Assembly: GCA_015059965.1 (NCBI GenBank)
Contig: SUZM01000016.1
Coordinates: 1-33,759, forward strand
Direction of reading: 5' to 3'
Length of the DNA: 33,759 nt
Source of the DNA: Rikenellaceae bacterium
GTDB lineage: Bacteria; Bacteroidota; Bacteroidia; Bacteroidales; Rikenellaceae
The first letter of the stretch is position 1; every line of letters starts with the position of its first letter. Positions 1 through 8,636 of this stretch are shown here, piece by piece. A program made the position numbers and the translations under genes. Under the pieces are notes generated by a model. The model had not been told where the DNA came from, made no database searches, and worked only from the letters and a program-made list of their open reading frames with translations.

Positions 1-96
1 AGGCTCAAATCAATAAAATCGTTAAATCTTCACCCTTTAGAATGCACCCTTAAAGGTCTATGACATATTTCTGACTTATTACGCACAAAATATTGA

Positions 97-369
97 GTAA
101 TAACTGGTTGCAAATACTGGAATTGCAAGTCGCTGACAAGTATTACTATTCCCGATAGCGTAATTTCGATTGGGCGTTGCGCATTCTCGCATTGCAAAAG
201 CCTGGTAAGTGTATATTGTAAGCCGATAGTACCACCAACGGGAGACAGTAACATGTTCGAAGAAAACGCTCCGGGGCGCAAGATTTATGTTCCAAGTACA
301 TCTCTTTCTGCGTATCAGAACAAAGAGAATTGGCACGACTACTATTCGGATATCGTAGGTTTTTATTAG
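97..369 (+). pseudogene. C-terminal remnant of a BspA-like leucine-rich-repeat surface protein
   Basis: The frame is open from just after a TGA at 94-96 to TAG at 367-369 (90 residues). It encodes one and a half LRR_5/BspA-type repeats (CKSLTSITIPDSV, then IGRCAFSHCKSLVSVYC). The usual C-terminal cap of this family follows: a PPTGDSNMF stretch, GRKIYVP, then a short Tyr/Trp-rich end. Family members have many such repeats behind a secretion signal. Here none is found upstream in any frame, so the 5' part is missing. An ATG at 253 could start a 38-residue peptide, but that would begin inside the cap. I read it as a decayed gene tail. Identity rests on motif recognition only. Confidence 0.72.
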
Positions 370-389
370 CCATTGCGATTGGTTTTTTA

Positions 390-421
390 GGGGATGACAA
401 AATTTTTGTCATCCCCATTTT
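390..421 (+). terminator. Hairpin after the LRR remnant
   Basis: The arms GGGGATGAC (390-398) and GTCATCCCC (408-416) pair perfectly around an A/T-only loop, followed by ATTTTGTT. It lies 20 bases after the LRR stop codon, as expected for the original gene's intrinsic terminator. Confidence 0.6.
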
Positions 422-470
422 GTTGGGAGGTTACATGGCATTAAACCCCCTACTCCGATTCACAATTTTA

Positions 471-750
471 CTGGGAAGGCTGGGGAAACTGGGCTGTCTG
501 TGATTTTACGCTGTCAAGCAAACTGATTACTGACAACTGATAACTAAAAAAGCTGAATGCTGACCGCTGAATGCTGACCGCTAAAAAATAATTACCAATT
601 CCTAATTTGTCTGGGTAGGCTGGGGAAACTGGGCTGTCTGTGATTTCACGCCGTCAAGCAAACTGATAACTGACAACTGATAACTAAAAAAGCTGAATGC
701 TGACCGCTGAATGCTGACCGCTAAAAAATAATTGCCAATTCCGAATTGCT
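471..750. repeat. 140-bp tandem duplication (two copies)
   Basis: Copy 1 is 471-610 and copy 2 is 611-750, directly abutting. They are about 94 % identical by hand count (about 8 differences). The first 50 bases are unique sequence (CTGGG[A/T]AGGCTGGGGAAA and on). The remainder is built from 7-bp tandem units: AACTGAT/AACTGAC, GCTGAAT/GCTGACC, and AATTNCN. Copy 2 runs on into further AATTNCN units to about 764. No convincing coding sequence lies in this stretch. Confidence 0.9.
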
Positions 751-763
751 AATTCCTAATTAT

Positions 764-791
764 TTTGTACCTTTGTTAGACTTTACCTTTG
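764..791 (+). promoter_or_regulatory. Candidate promoter for cdd with two -7 boxes
   Basis: Two copies of the Bacteroidales -7 box TACCTTTG occur at 768-775 and 784-791. A TTTG at 764-767 is only 16 bases from the second box, short of the usual 19-21. The boxes start where the upstream 7-bp repeats end, 50-73 bases before the cdd start. Confidence 0.4.
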
Positions 792-840
792 GTAAAACCT
801 CAAAAGGAGCCAAAGAGTATAACCGAAAAATAAGATTGGT

Positions 841-1296
841 ATGAAAGAGCAGTTCGGTTTTGAGTACACGCGCCACGAGTGCGCACAAGAGCTTCCGGCA
901 CCGGATCGGGAGCTGGTCGAGGCCGCCCGTGAGGCGACCCGAAAGGCCCACGCGCCCTATTCAAACTTCCATGTGGGGGCTGCTGCCCGCCTCAAAAGCG
1001 GCCGCATCCTGACGGGCAGCAACATCGAGAGCGAGGTCTACCCCGCCGGTCTTTGTGCCGAGCGCACCCTCCTGTTCCACCACGCCGCCTGTCACGCCGA
1101 CGACCCGATCGAGGCGTTGGCCATCGCTTCGGTGCCCGACGAACGGGAGTGCTACCCCTGCGGCCAGTGCCGTCAGGTGCTGGTCGATTCGGAGCGCCGC
1201 CAGAAGAGTCCGATGCGCATCCTGATGTGCGGCCGCGAGACCATCACCGAGGTCGATTCGGCCGAACGGCTGCTGCCCTTTACCTTTATCCTCTGA
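841..1296 (+). CDS. cdd: Cytidine deaminase
   Basis: Hydrolytic deamination of cytidine and deoxycytidine to uridine and deoxyuridine in pyrimidine salvage, in the cytoplasm. The 151-residue protein carries the zinc site of the small homotetrameric class: Cys72-Ala-Glu74, with Glu74 as proton shuttle, and Cys107-Gly-Gln-Cys110. The PYSNFHVGAA substrate-binding stretch is near residue 40. The length is slightly above the usual 130-140 because of an N-terminal extension of about 20 residues. The start follows the repeat region and candidate promoter. The stop is 5 bases before the next gene, so the two are probably co-transcribed. Confidence 0.93.
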   Translation: MKEQFGFEYTRHECAQELPAPDRELVEAAREATRKAHAPYSNFHVGAAARLKSGRILTGSNIESEVYPAGLCAERTLLFHHAACHADDPIEALAIASVPDERECYPCGQCRQVLVDSERRQKSPMRILMCGRETITEVDSAERLLPFTFIL

Positions 1297-1301
1297 TTAT
1301 C

Positions 1302-1997
1302 ATGTTTCACGCAACCGACATCCTCTACGAAGACAACCACCTGCTGGTGGTCAATAAGCGGTGTGGCGACCTCGTACAGCCCGACCCCTCGGGGGAGAGT
1401 GCCCTTGAGAATGAGATCAAGGCCTACATCAAGCAGCGCGACCAAAAGCCCGGAGAGGTATTCCTGGGCGTTGTGCACCGCATTGACCGCCCGGTGAGCG
1501 GCGCCGTGCTCTTTGCCAAGACCTCGAAGGCCCTGGCCCGCCTCAACGAGATGATTCGCACGGGCTCGATCCGCAAGATCTACTGGGCCATCACCGAGCA
1601 GCGGCCGGCCGTAGAGTCCGGATCGCTGCGCCACTACATCCTGCGCGACAGCAAGAGCAACCGCTCGAAGGCCCTCGATACCCCGCGCGGCGAGGCCAAA
1701 GAGGGGCGACTGAACTTCGAAGTCAAGGGGGCTTCGGCCCGCTATACGCTCGTCGAGGTGGAGCTCCTGACGGGGCGCCACCACCAGATTCGGGCCCAGC
1801 TCTCGAAGATCGGCTGCCCGATCAAGGGTGACCTCAAATATGGAGCCAAGCGCTCGAATCCCGACGGGGGCATTTCGCTCCACTCGCGCGAGGTTACATT
1901 CGAGCACCCCGTGCGCCGCGAACCCCTGACCATCACGGCGCCCACCCCCAAGGGGGATAATCTGTGGGCCTTTTTCGAGGAAGCGGCACAGGGTTGA
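1302..1997 (+). CDS. RluA-family pseudouridine synthase
   Basis: Isomerises specific uridines in RNA to pseudouridine. The 231-residue protein has the catalytic motif HRIDRPVSG with Asp62 as nucleophile, the YED..LLVVNK opening strand typical of RluA-type catalytic domains, and the RHHQIRAQL segment. There is no N-terminal S4 domain. The frame is open further upstream into cdd, but the ATG at 1302, 5 bases after the cdd stop, gives a normal family N terminus. Substrate RNA and position cannot be told from sequence. Its stop is followed directly by 7-bp repeats. Confidence 0.88.
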   Translation: MFHATDILYEDNHLLVVNKRCGDLVQPDPSGESALENEIKAYIKQRDQKPGEVFLGVVHRIDRPVSGAVLFAKTSKALARLNEMIRTGSIRKIYWAITEQRPAVESGSLRHYILRDSKSNRSKALDTPRGEAKEGRLNFEVKGASARYTLVEVELLTGRHHQIRAQLSKIGCPIKGDLKYGAKRSNPDGGISLHSREVTFEHPVRREPLTITAPTPKGDNLWAFFEEAAQG

Positions 1998-2002
1998 TGA
2001 GA

Positions 2003-2070
2003 AATGAGCAATGAGTAATGTGCAATGGGTGATAAGCGATAATGGCTATTGTTAAAAATTGCTAATTACT
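2003..2070 (+). repeat. Heptamer repeats after the pseudouridine synthase gene
   Basis: Four consecutive 7-bp units lie at 2003-2030 (AATGAGC, AATGAGT, AATGTGC, AATGGGT), starting six bases after the stop codon. AATTGCT and AATTACT follow at 2057-2070. The first family is the same as the array after guaD at 22075-22127, read on the opposite strand. Confidence 0.85.
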
Positions 2071-2092
2071 ATTTTTACTAATTTGGTAAGGT

Positions 2093-2545
2093 ATGCGTGT
2101 TTTACTGCAACGAGTAACCGAGGCTTCAGTCGAGGTTGAGGGCCGCACGAAGGGGGCCATCGGAAAAGGTATCCTGGTACTGCTCGGCATCGAGGCGGCC
2201 GATACGGAGGCCGACATCGCCTGGCTGGTGGGCAAGATTTCGCGCCTGAGGATATTCGACGACGAGCAGGGGGTGATGAACCTCGATGTGCAACAGGTCG
2301 GGGGCCGGGTGCTGGTCGTCAGCCAATTTACGCTCCACGCCTCGACCAAAAAGGGCAACCGCCCCTCCTACATCAAAGCAGCACCCGAGGCGGTGGCACG
2401 CCCCCTATACAACCGCTTTATCGAGGTGTTGTCCCAGACCTTGGGCCAGGAGGTGCCAAGCGGCGAGTTTGGCGCCGACATGGCTGTAAAGCTCTGCAAC
2501 GACGGCCCCGTAACCATTTGGATCGACTCACAAAATCGCGAATAG
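2093..2545 (+). CDS. dtd: D-aminoacyl-tRNA deacylase
   Basis: Removes D-amino acids (and glycine from tRNA-Ala) mischarged onto tRNA, a translation quality-control step in the cytoplasm. The 150-residue length is exactly that of the family. The two cross-subunit active-site motifs are present: SQFTLHA around residues 77-83 and the NDGPVT Gly-Pro motif near the C terminus. The N terminus MRVLLQRV is also typical and fixes the start. The next gene begins 18 bases after its stop. Confidence 0.95.
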   Translation: MRVLLQRVTEASVEVEGRTKGAIGKGILVLLGIEAADTEADIAWLVGKISRLRIFDDEQGVMNLDVQQVGGRVLVVSQFTLHASTKKGNRPSYIKAAPEAVARPLYNRFIEVLSQTLGQEVPSGEFGADMAVKLCNDGPVTIWIDSQNRE

Positions 2546-2563
2546 AGAAAAACAGATAACAGC

Positions 2564-4366
2564 ATGAAGAGACTTCTAAGATTCGGGGTTGCCACGCTTG
2601 CAACCCTTCTGGTGGGTGCGATGCTTCTGAGCATCCCCGCCTGCAACTCCTCGGATGAAGAGCAACAAGAACAGGAGCACCCCGGGGTGCCCATCCTGAA
2701 GTGCGACACCGAATTCCTGAGCCTTGACAGCCGGGAGCAGCTCTTTACCCTACAGCTGACGATCGAGAACCCCACACCCGGAGCCGAGCTCTCCTGGCGT
2801 TGCAACGACGACTGGATCTCGGCCGAAGGGCTCCAGCTCCCGACCCTGCAGTTTCACATCGCCGCCAACCCGGGCGATGAGCGTTCCACGGTAGTGCGCC
2901 TGATCTACCCGGGAGCCCCCATTCTCCCCATTGAGATCACGCAGGGGGCCCAAGGGGAGGTGGTCGGCCCCACGATCCGCGTAGCCAAGAGCAGCTACAG
3001 TTTATCGGCGGCCGAGGAGGATATCTCGATCGGCTACACGATCCTCAACCCCGTGGAGGGGGAAAGGCTTGAGGCCGAGAGCTCCGCAGCCTGGGTTCAC
3101 ATCTACGCCATCGACCAGACCGAACTCTCCATGCTCATCGAGGCCAACGAGAGCGACCAGGAGCGCTCGGCAACCCTTACGTTGCGCTACACCGGAGCCC
3201 ACGCCGTGGAGATCGTCCTCAAGCAGGCCGCAAAGGATGCCCCGGCACCCCCCGCCGAGCCCGAATTTAAGAATTTCTCCACCAACAACATCACCACCAC
3301 CTCGGCCACCCTCTCCTGCCGCTTCGACTATGCCGGCAGCGAGGCCATCACCGAGACCGGCTTCTGCTACCGCGGCCCCTCGGGCAGCGAGCAGGAGGTT
3401 GCCAGCACCCCCACGACCGGCACGAAGAGCGTAACCCTTTCGAACCTCACAGCCGAGACCCTCTACGAGTGGTACTTCTATGCCGTGATCGGCGAAGAGC
3501 TCTACACCTCGACTACGCAGAGTTTTCAGACCTCGGCCGAGTCCAAGCCCGTCGAAGGAAAGGTCTACCGCACCGGCTGGCCCGAGCTCTGCGTGGAGGA
3601 CGACACCAACTCGGACTACTACTACGCCCACCACATCACCGACCTGAAGATGAAGGGCAACAAAGCCCGCAACTATACGGTCTGCTACAGCGCCAAGCAC
3701 CACTGTCCGGTTTGGGTGGCTGCCCCGCGCCACTCGGCCTACGAGGGCTCGACCAACCGCACCAATGCCTACGCCAAGGATCCCCAGATTCCCTCGAACA
3801 TCCAGTACAACAGCAAGTCCACGGGTGGCGGCTGCAACAAGGGACACATGTTGGGTTCTGCCGAGCGTACCGCCTCGACAACGACCAACAAACAGGTCTT
3901 CTACTACACGAATATCGCCCCACAGTACTCCTCGGGCTTCAACACCGGAGGCGGCGGTTGGAACACCTTGGAGGACTGGATGGACGACCAGGTCTGCGCC
4001 GACACAACCTACCTGGTCATCGGCACCTACTTTGAGAAGTACACCGATGGCTACGGCGAGACCGCCTCGCCCAAGAAGATCTCGTTCGGCGACCGCGACG
4101 ACGTCTCATGCCCCACGATGTTCTACATCGCCGCCCTGCGCACCAAGAAGGGTAACACCGGCAAATCGGTTATCAACTGCTCGGCAAGCGAACTGAAGTG
4201 TGCAGCCTTCGTGCGCACCCATACCAACAACCACAAGGGACAGAAGGTTACGGCCCGCGAGATGATATCGATCGCCGACCTCGAAAAGCTCACCGGCCAC
4301 AAGTTCTTTGTCAATGTCCCCAACGCCCCGAAACAGAGCTTCTCGGCTTCGGAGTGGGGATTATAG
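2564..4366 (+). CDS. BACON-domain lipoprotein with DNA/RNA non-specific endonuclease domain
   Basis: Probable surface or periplasmic sugar-non-specific nuclease of 600 residues. It has a lipoprotein signal with lipobox SIPAC, and the residues after the Cys are NSSDEE, an acidic tract like the Bacteroidetes lipoprotein surface-export signal. Two BACON-like beta domains follow (about 50-135 and 145-230), then a fibronectin-III-like module (about 235-325). The C-terminal nuclease domain has NKGHM with His428 in the place of the DRGH general base, YYTNIAPQ with Asn450, and a metal-site region WNTLEDW (Asn467, Glu470). The Arg of DRGH is Lys here. Role in nucleic-acid scavenging is inferred. Confidence 0.82.
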   Translation: MKRLLRFGVATLATLLVGAMLLSIPACNSSDEEQQEQEHPGVPILKCDTEFLSLDSREQLFTLQLTIENPTPGAELSWRCNDDWISAEGLQLPTLQFHIAANPGDERSTVVRLIYPGAPILPIEITQGAQGEVVGPTIRVAKSSYSLSAAEEDISIGYTILNPVEGERLEAESSAAWVHIYAIDQTELSMLIEANESDQERSATLTLRYTGAHAVEIVLKQAAKDAPAPPAEPEFKNFSTNNITTTSATLSCRFDYAGSEAITETGFCYRGPSGSEQEVASTPTTGTKSVTLSNLTAETLYEWYFYAVIGEELYTSTTQSFQTSAESKPVEGKVYRTGWPELCVEDDTNSDYYYAHHITDLKMKGNKARNYTVCYSAKHHCPVWVAAPRHSAYEGSTNRTNAYAKDPQIPSNIQYNSKSTGGGCNKGHMLGSAERTASTTTNKQVFYYTNIAPQYSSGFNTGGGGWNTLEDWMDDQVCADTTYLVIGTYFEKYTDGYGETASPKKISFGDRDDVSCPTMFYIAALRTKKGNTGKSVINCSASELKCAAFVRTHTNNHKGQKVTAREMISIADLEKLTGHKFFVNVPNAPKQSFSASEWGL

Positions 4367-4379
4367 GCAAGAAAAATTC

Positions 4380-5324
4380 ATGGATAAGCCTTTCCGCTCC
4401 TATGCCGCGTGGTTCCGCGAGCAGCTCGGCGGGCGGGTGCAGAAGCTCTCGCTCGATGCCGGTTTCGGCTGTCCGAATCGCGACGGCACGCTCGCGACTG
4501 GGGGCTGCACCTTCTGCATCAACGGGGCCTTCACCCCTTCGTACTGCACCCCCGAGAAGAGCATCACCCGCCAGCTCGACGAGGGAATCGCTTTCCATAG
4601 GTGGCGCTACCGCAAGGCGACGAAATATGTGGCCTACTTTCAGGCCTACTCCAATACCTACGCCCCTTTGGAGGTGCTGCGCGAGCGCTACACCGAGGCC
4701 TTAAGCCATCCCGAGGTGGTGGGGCTGGTGATCGGCACACGCCCCGACTGCGTGGACAATGAGAAGCTGGACTACCTGCAGGAGCTGGCCCACAACCACT
4801 TTGTGGCAGTGGAGTACGGTGTGGAATCGACCTCGGACGAGACCTTGAGGCGCATCAACCGCGGCCACGACTTTCAGACCGCACGCCACGCCATAGAGGC
4901 TACAGCTCGCCGCGGACTGCATGTGGGGGCCCACTTCATCCTGGGACTCCCGGGCGAGGAGGAGGAGTTTCTGATCCGCCAGACCGAGGTGATCAACTCC
5001 CTGCCTCTGACGACCGTCAAGTTCCACCAGCTGCAGCTCTTCCGCGACACAGCCATGGCCCGGGAGTATGACCGCCACCCCGAAGCATTCCGTTTTCGGA
5101 GCCTGGATGAGTACCTGGACCTGGTGGTCGAGATCATGCGCCGCCTGCGCCCCGACCTGATCGTCGAGCGCTTTGCGAGTGAGGCTCCGCCCCGTTTTCA
5201 CCACGGTCCGAACTGGGGACTGATCCGAAACGAGCAGCTTTGGCAGCTCCTGGAGAAAAGATTTTCAGACAAAAAGAGCTATCAAGGAGAATTTTATATA
5301 TCTTTGCCCCCTAAAACGGAGTAA
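4380..5324 (+). CDS. Radical SAM protein, YhcC/TIGR01212-like
   Basis: A 314-residue radical S-adenosylmethionine enzyme. The N-terminal block has SLDAGFGCPNRDG followed by GGCTFC, the cluster-binding cysteines in the spacing of the YhcC family, which is related to Elp3/MiaB. Further family blocks are YFQAYSNTYAP, GTRPDC, VEYGVES and HFILGLPGE. The reaction is not established for this family. The ATG at 4380 is chosen because upstream codons run into the nuclease gene; it lies 13 bases after that stop. The 3' end contains a candidate -7 box for the next gene. Confidence 0.87.
   Translation: MDKPFRSYAAWFREQLGGRVQKLSLDAGFGCPNRDGTLATGGCTFCINGAFTPSYCTPEKSITRQLDEGIAFHRWRYRKATKYVAYFQAYSNTYAPLEVLRERYTEALSHPEVVGLVIGTRPDCVDNEKLDYLQELAHNHFVAVEYGVESTSDETLRRINRGHDFQTARHAIEATARRGLHVGAHFILGLPGEEEEFLIRQTEVINSLPLTTVKFHQLQLFRDTAMAREYDRHPEAFRFRSLDEYLDLVVEIMRRLRPDLIVERFASEAPPRFHHGPNWGLIRNEQLWQLLEKRFSDKKSYQGEFYISLPPKTE
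5299..5306 (+). promoter_or_regulatory. Candidate -7 box upstream of the YitT-family gene
   Basis: TATCTTTG matches the Bacteroidales TAnnTTTG box and lies 55 bases before the start at 5362, inside the 3' end of the radical SAM gene. No TTTG is found at the proper -33 distance, so it is only a candidate. Confidence 0.35.
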
Positions 5325-5361
5325 TTCGAAACATAAAAGTAAAACAAATAAATCGAAAAGT

Positions 5362-6252
5362 ATGAAGAGCGGAAAAATCTTTACCCTCATCAAGGAGTAT
5401 GTCCTGATGATTGTGGGTATGTTCCTCTATTCGTTCGGCTGGATCGGCTGCATTGTTCCGGCTGGTGGTGTCGGTGGTGGTGCCGCGGGTTTCTCGTTTA
5501 TCCTCTGCACGGCCCTGAACAACTTCTTAGGCATTGAGGTTCAGCTGGGTACGATGGTATTCATCATCAATGCCATCCTGCTCGTTGCCGCCGGATTCAT
5601 CGTGGGCTGGAACTTCGGATTCAAGACCCTCTTCACGGTCGCCTTCATGTCGGTAGCCCTGAACTTCTGGCAGACCCTGCTCGAGGGGGTAAACCTCTTC
5701 GAGGGACTCGACCCCGTGCTGGCCGTAATCCTGGGCGGTATGTTCTCGGGTGCCGGTGTGGCGCTGGCCTTCATGCAGGGCGGTTCGACCGGTGGTGTGG
5801 ATATCATCGCCATGATCATCAACAAGTACCGCACGGTGAGCTATGGCAAGATCCTGCGCTACGTCGATGGCACGGTGATCGCCTCGTCGCTCCTGGTGGG
5901 CTATGGTATGGCTGCCGTGATCTACGGTTTTATTATGACCGCCGTAATCGGCTATACGGTCGATATGCTCATGTCGGGTAACCAGCAGTCGAACCAGGTC
6001 TTCATCTTCTCGAAGGATTTTGAAAAGATCCGCGCCATGCTCATCGAGAACGCCCACCGCGGCGTAACGCTCCTCCGCTCGGAGGGCGGCTACACGCGCG
6101 AGGAGTCGATGGTAGTGATGATGGTCTGCCGCAAGCGCGAGACGAGCAACGTGCTGAAGCTCGTCAAGGAGATCGACCCCAACGCCTTCATCTCGGTAGG
6201 CTCCGTGATGGGTGTCTATGGCCGCGGCTTCGAGGCCCTGAGCAAGATCTAA
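5362..6252 (+). CDS. YitT family (DUF161/DUF2179) integral membrane protein
   Basis: A 296-residue inner-membrane protein with about five or six hydrophobic segments in the first 200 residues. They are rich in Gly/Ala (VPAGGVGGGAAG; GGSTGGVDIIAMIINK, the family signature). A soluble C-terminal DUF2179 domain follows (about 210-296: QVFIFSK, then REESMVVMMVCRK and IDPNAFISVG). Transport substrate and function are unknown for the family. It is a single gene between the radical SAM gene and priA, with a candidate promoter box just upstream. Confidence 0.88.
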   Translation: MKSGKIFTLIKEYVLMIVGMFLYSFGWIGCIVPAGGVGGGAAGFSFILCTALNNFLGIEVQLGTMVFIINAILLVAAGFIVGWNFGFKTLFTVAFMSVALNFWQTLLEGVNLFEGLDPVLAVILGGMFSGAGVALAFMQGGSTGGVDIIAMIINKYRTVSYGKILRYVDGTVIASSLLVGYGMAAVIYGFIMTAVIGYTVDMLMSGNQQSNQVFIFSKDFEKIRAMLIENAHRGVTLLRSEGGYTREESMVVMMVCRKRETSNVLKLVKEIDPNAFISVGSVMGVYGRGFEALSKI

Positions 6253-6368
6253 GGCTTTCGTGCAATGAGGAATTATTTCCTTGACGCTGGAGATCTGGAG
6301 ATATTATATTCTCTGCAAATATTCCGATGCGTAACCCTCTTTGCTAATTTCTAATCCGTGTAAAGCTT

Positions 6369-8636
6369 TTGCCCAAGTACGCCGATATCCTTCTTCCGTT
6401 GGCACAGCCGACCTACACGTTTGCTGTCGAGGAGGATATGGCTCTTGAAGCGGGAATGGCCGTAGCGGTTCCCTTTGGGAATCAGCGCGACAAATACTAC
6501 ACAGGAATCGTCTGGAAGGTGCACGACACGCCCCCCGCAGTCAAGCGGGTGAAGCGTGTCGCGCATCTGCTTTATGGCGGCCGCAAATTGCTCGACACCG
6601 CGCAGCAACGTCTCTGGGAGTGGGTGGCCGACTACTACCTCTGCACCCTGGGCGAGGTGATGCGCATAGCGCTGCCCTCGCTCCTGAAACCCGCAGCCCT
6701 CGATGCCGAGGCCTTCACAGAGGCCGAATACCGCCCCCGCACGGAGCGTTTCCTGCGCCTCTGCATCCAACGCGAGGAGGAGCTCCACCCCATCTTTGAG
6801 AAGCTCGAGCGCCGTGCCCCACGCCAATATGCCGCCCTGCTGCGCCTTGCCGAATTGAGCCGCGAGGCCGGGGAGGAGTGGATTCCCCGTCGCCTGGTGG
6901 AAGCCGACTCCGAGGTGTTGAATACCCTGCGCAAAAAAGGGCTCCTGGATTGGATTGAAAGAGAGCGCTCGGGGGATCGCAAATGGTTGGATCGGCGTGG
7001 ATCCAGGGCCTTTCAACTGCCGCTGCTCTCGACACACCAACAAGCGGCTCTCGACCAACTCCACAGCGCCTTTGAGGGCCACCAAACCGCCCTACTGCAC
7101 GGCATCACCGGATCGGGAAAGACCGAAATATACATCCACCTGATTGCCGAGACGTTGGCCCGGGGCGGGGATGTGCTGATGCTGGTCCCCGAGATCGCCC
7201 TCACCACACAGCTCGTCGAGCGCCTGGAGCGTATCTTCGCCAGCCGCGTGACCCCCTACCACTCGAAACTCACCGCCGAACGCCGCACCCAGACCTACCT
7301 GGCACTGAGCCGCAGCCAAGGGGGTGAATTTATCGTCGGAGCCCGCTCGGCACTCTTCCTGCCGCTGAAAAACCTCCGCCTGATCATCGTCGATGAGGAG
7401 CACGACGCCAGCTACAAGCAGAGCGACCCCGCACCCCGCTACCACGCCCGCGACTGCGCCGTGGCAGCCACACGCCTGATCGGTTGCCGCACCCTGCTGA
7501 GCAGTGCCACCCCCTCACTCGAGAGTTGGACCCACGCCCAGACCGGCAAATATGGCCTGGCAACCCTCACCGAACGCTATGGCGGAACTCCTCTGCCCGA
7601 GATCATCTGCTCCGATACGTTGCGCTCCGTTAAACGCGGCGAGCGCAAGAGCCACTTCAATCTGGAGTTGCGCGAACGCATCACCCGGGCCTTAGAGCGC
7701 AACGAGCAGGTGCTCCTCTTCCAGAACCGCCGCGGATACTCACCCTTCGTGCAGTGCAACACCTGCGGCCACACCCCGCAATGCCCCCACTGCAACGTAA
7801 CTCTTAGCTACCACAAAGCCTCCTCGCGCCTCGAGTGCCACTACTGCGGCTACCATACGCCCCATAGTTTGGAGTGCCCCAAATGCCACCACGAAGGGCT
7901 TGCCCCCGCAGGCTTCGGCACCGAAAAGCTCACCGAGGAGATTGCAAGGCTCTGGCCCGAAAAGAGAACTCTGCGCATGGATCGCGATACGGTGAACTCC
8001 GAGACGGCCTTTCGGCGCACGGTAACGGCCTTCGAGCGGGGGGAGGCCGACATTCTGGTCGGCACGCAGATGATCACCAAGGGATTCGACTTCGGTCGTG
8101 TCTCGCTGGTGGGGATTCTCAATGCCGACAACCTGCTCTTCTCACCCGACTTCCGCTCCTCGGAGCGTGCCTACCAGCTGCTGAGCCAGGTGGCCGGGCG
8201 TGCCGGGCGCCGTGAGCAGCGAGGCGAGGTGGTCCTCCAATGCTCCGATCCCGGACACCCCGTTATCCGGCGCCTCCTGGAGGGAGACTACGAGGCAATG
8301 GCCCGCGCCGAGCTTGCCGAACGCAAGGCCTTCCAATATCCGCCCTACGCAAGGCTGATTCGGATCACGATGCGACACACGGATCGCGAACTGCTCCACC
8401 GCGCCGCCGTGGAGCTGGGGCATACCCTGCGCAACTCCTTCGGGCGTCGCCTGCTGGGCCCCGTGACCCCCGCCATCGACAAGATTCGCGACGAATACCT
8501 CGTCGAGTTGCTCCTCAAGATCGAGAGCGGCGCCTCCTCGCAACGTGCCCGAGCCCTGCTCCGCCAGGCAATTTCGGACTTTCGGTCGGGGGGCTTTAAA
8601 CAGGTAACAATCGTTTGCGATGTCGATCCTCAGTGA
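6369..8636 (+). CDS. priA: Primosomal replication restart helicase PriA
   Basis: The 755-residue 3'-5' DNA helicase recognises stalled forks and reloads the replicative helicase. An N-terminal 3'-DNA-binding domain comes first. Walker A, GITGSGKTE, is near residues 245-253 and the DEEH box near 340 (IIVDEEHDASYKQ). The helicase lobes are interrupted by the PriA zinc region with eight cysteines in CxxC pairs (about 455-500). The start is a TTG at 6369: the frame is closed by a TAA at 6345 and no ATG or GTG lies between. The last 17 bases overlap the ComF-like gene, so the two are translationally linked. Confidence 0.95.
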   Translation: MPKYADILLPLAQPTYTFAVEEDMALEAGMAVAVPFGNQRDKYYTGIVWKVHDTPPAVKRVKRVAHLLYGGRKLLDTAQQRLWEWVADYYLCTLGEVMRIALPSLLKPAALDAEAFTEAEYRPRTERFLRLCIQREEELHPIFEKLERRAPRQYAALLRLAELSREAGEEWIPRRLVEADSEVLNTLRKKGLLDWIERERSGDRKWLDRRGSRAFQLPLLSTHQQAALDQLHSAFEGHQTALLHGITGSGKTEIYIHLIAETLARGGDVLMLVPEIALTTQLVERLERIFASRVTPYHSKLTAERRTQTYLALSRSQGGEFIVGARSALFLPLKNLRLIIVDEEHDASYKQSDPAPRYHARDCAVAATRLIGCRTLLSSATPSLESWTHAQTGKYGLATLTERYGGTPLPEIICSDTLRSVKRGERKSHFNLELRERITRALERNEQVLLFQNRRGYSPFVQCNTCGHTPQCPHCNVTLSYHKASSRLECHYCGYHTPHSLECPKCHHEGLAPAGFGTEKLTEEIARLWPEKRTLRMDRDTVNSETAFRRTVTAFERGEADILVGTQMITKGFDFGRVSLVGILNADNLLFSPDFRSSERAYQLLSQVAGRAGRREQRGEVVLQCSDPGHPVIRRLLEGDYEAMARAELAERKAFQYPPYARLIRITMRHTDRELLHRAAVELGHTLRNSFGRRLLGPVTPAIDKIRDEYLVELLLKIESGASSQRARALLRQAISDFRSGGFKQVTIVCDVDPQ

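Noticed and set aside
253..369. Independent 38-residue small protein
   Set aside because: The same frame continues upstream into LRR repeats and the peptide is the usual C-terminal cap of BspA-like proteins.
1053..1301. Upstream extension of the pseudouridine synthase frame
   Set aside because: It overlaps cdd in another frame and encodes Arg/Pro-rich nonsense; ATG 1302 gives the family N terminus.
3002..3847. 281-codon minus-strand frame inside the nuclease gene
   Set aside because: Val/Gly/Leu-rich antisense shadow of a high-GC gene with a well-supported plus-strand product.
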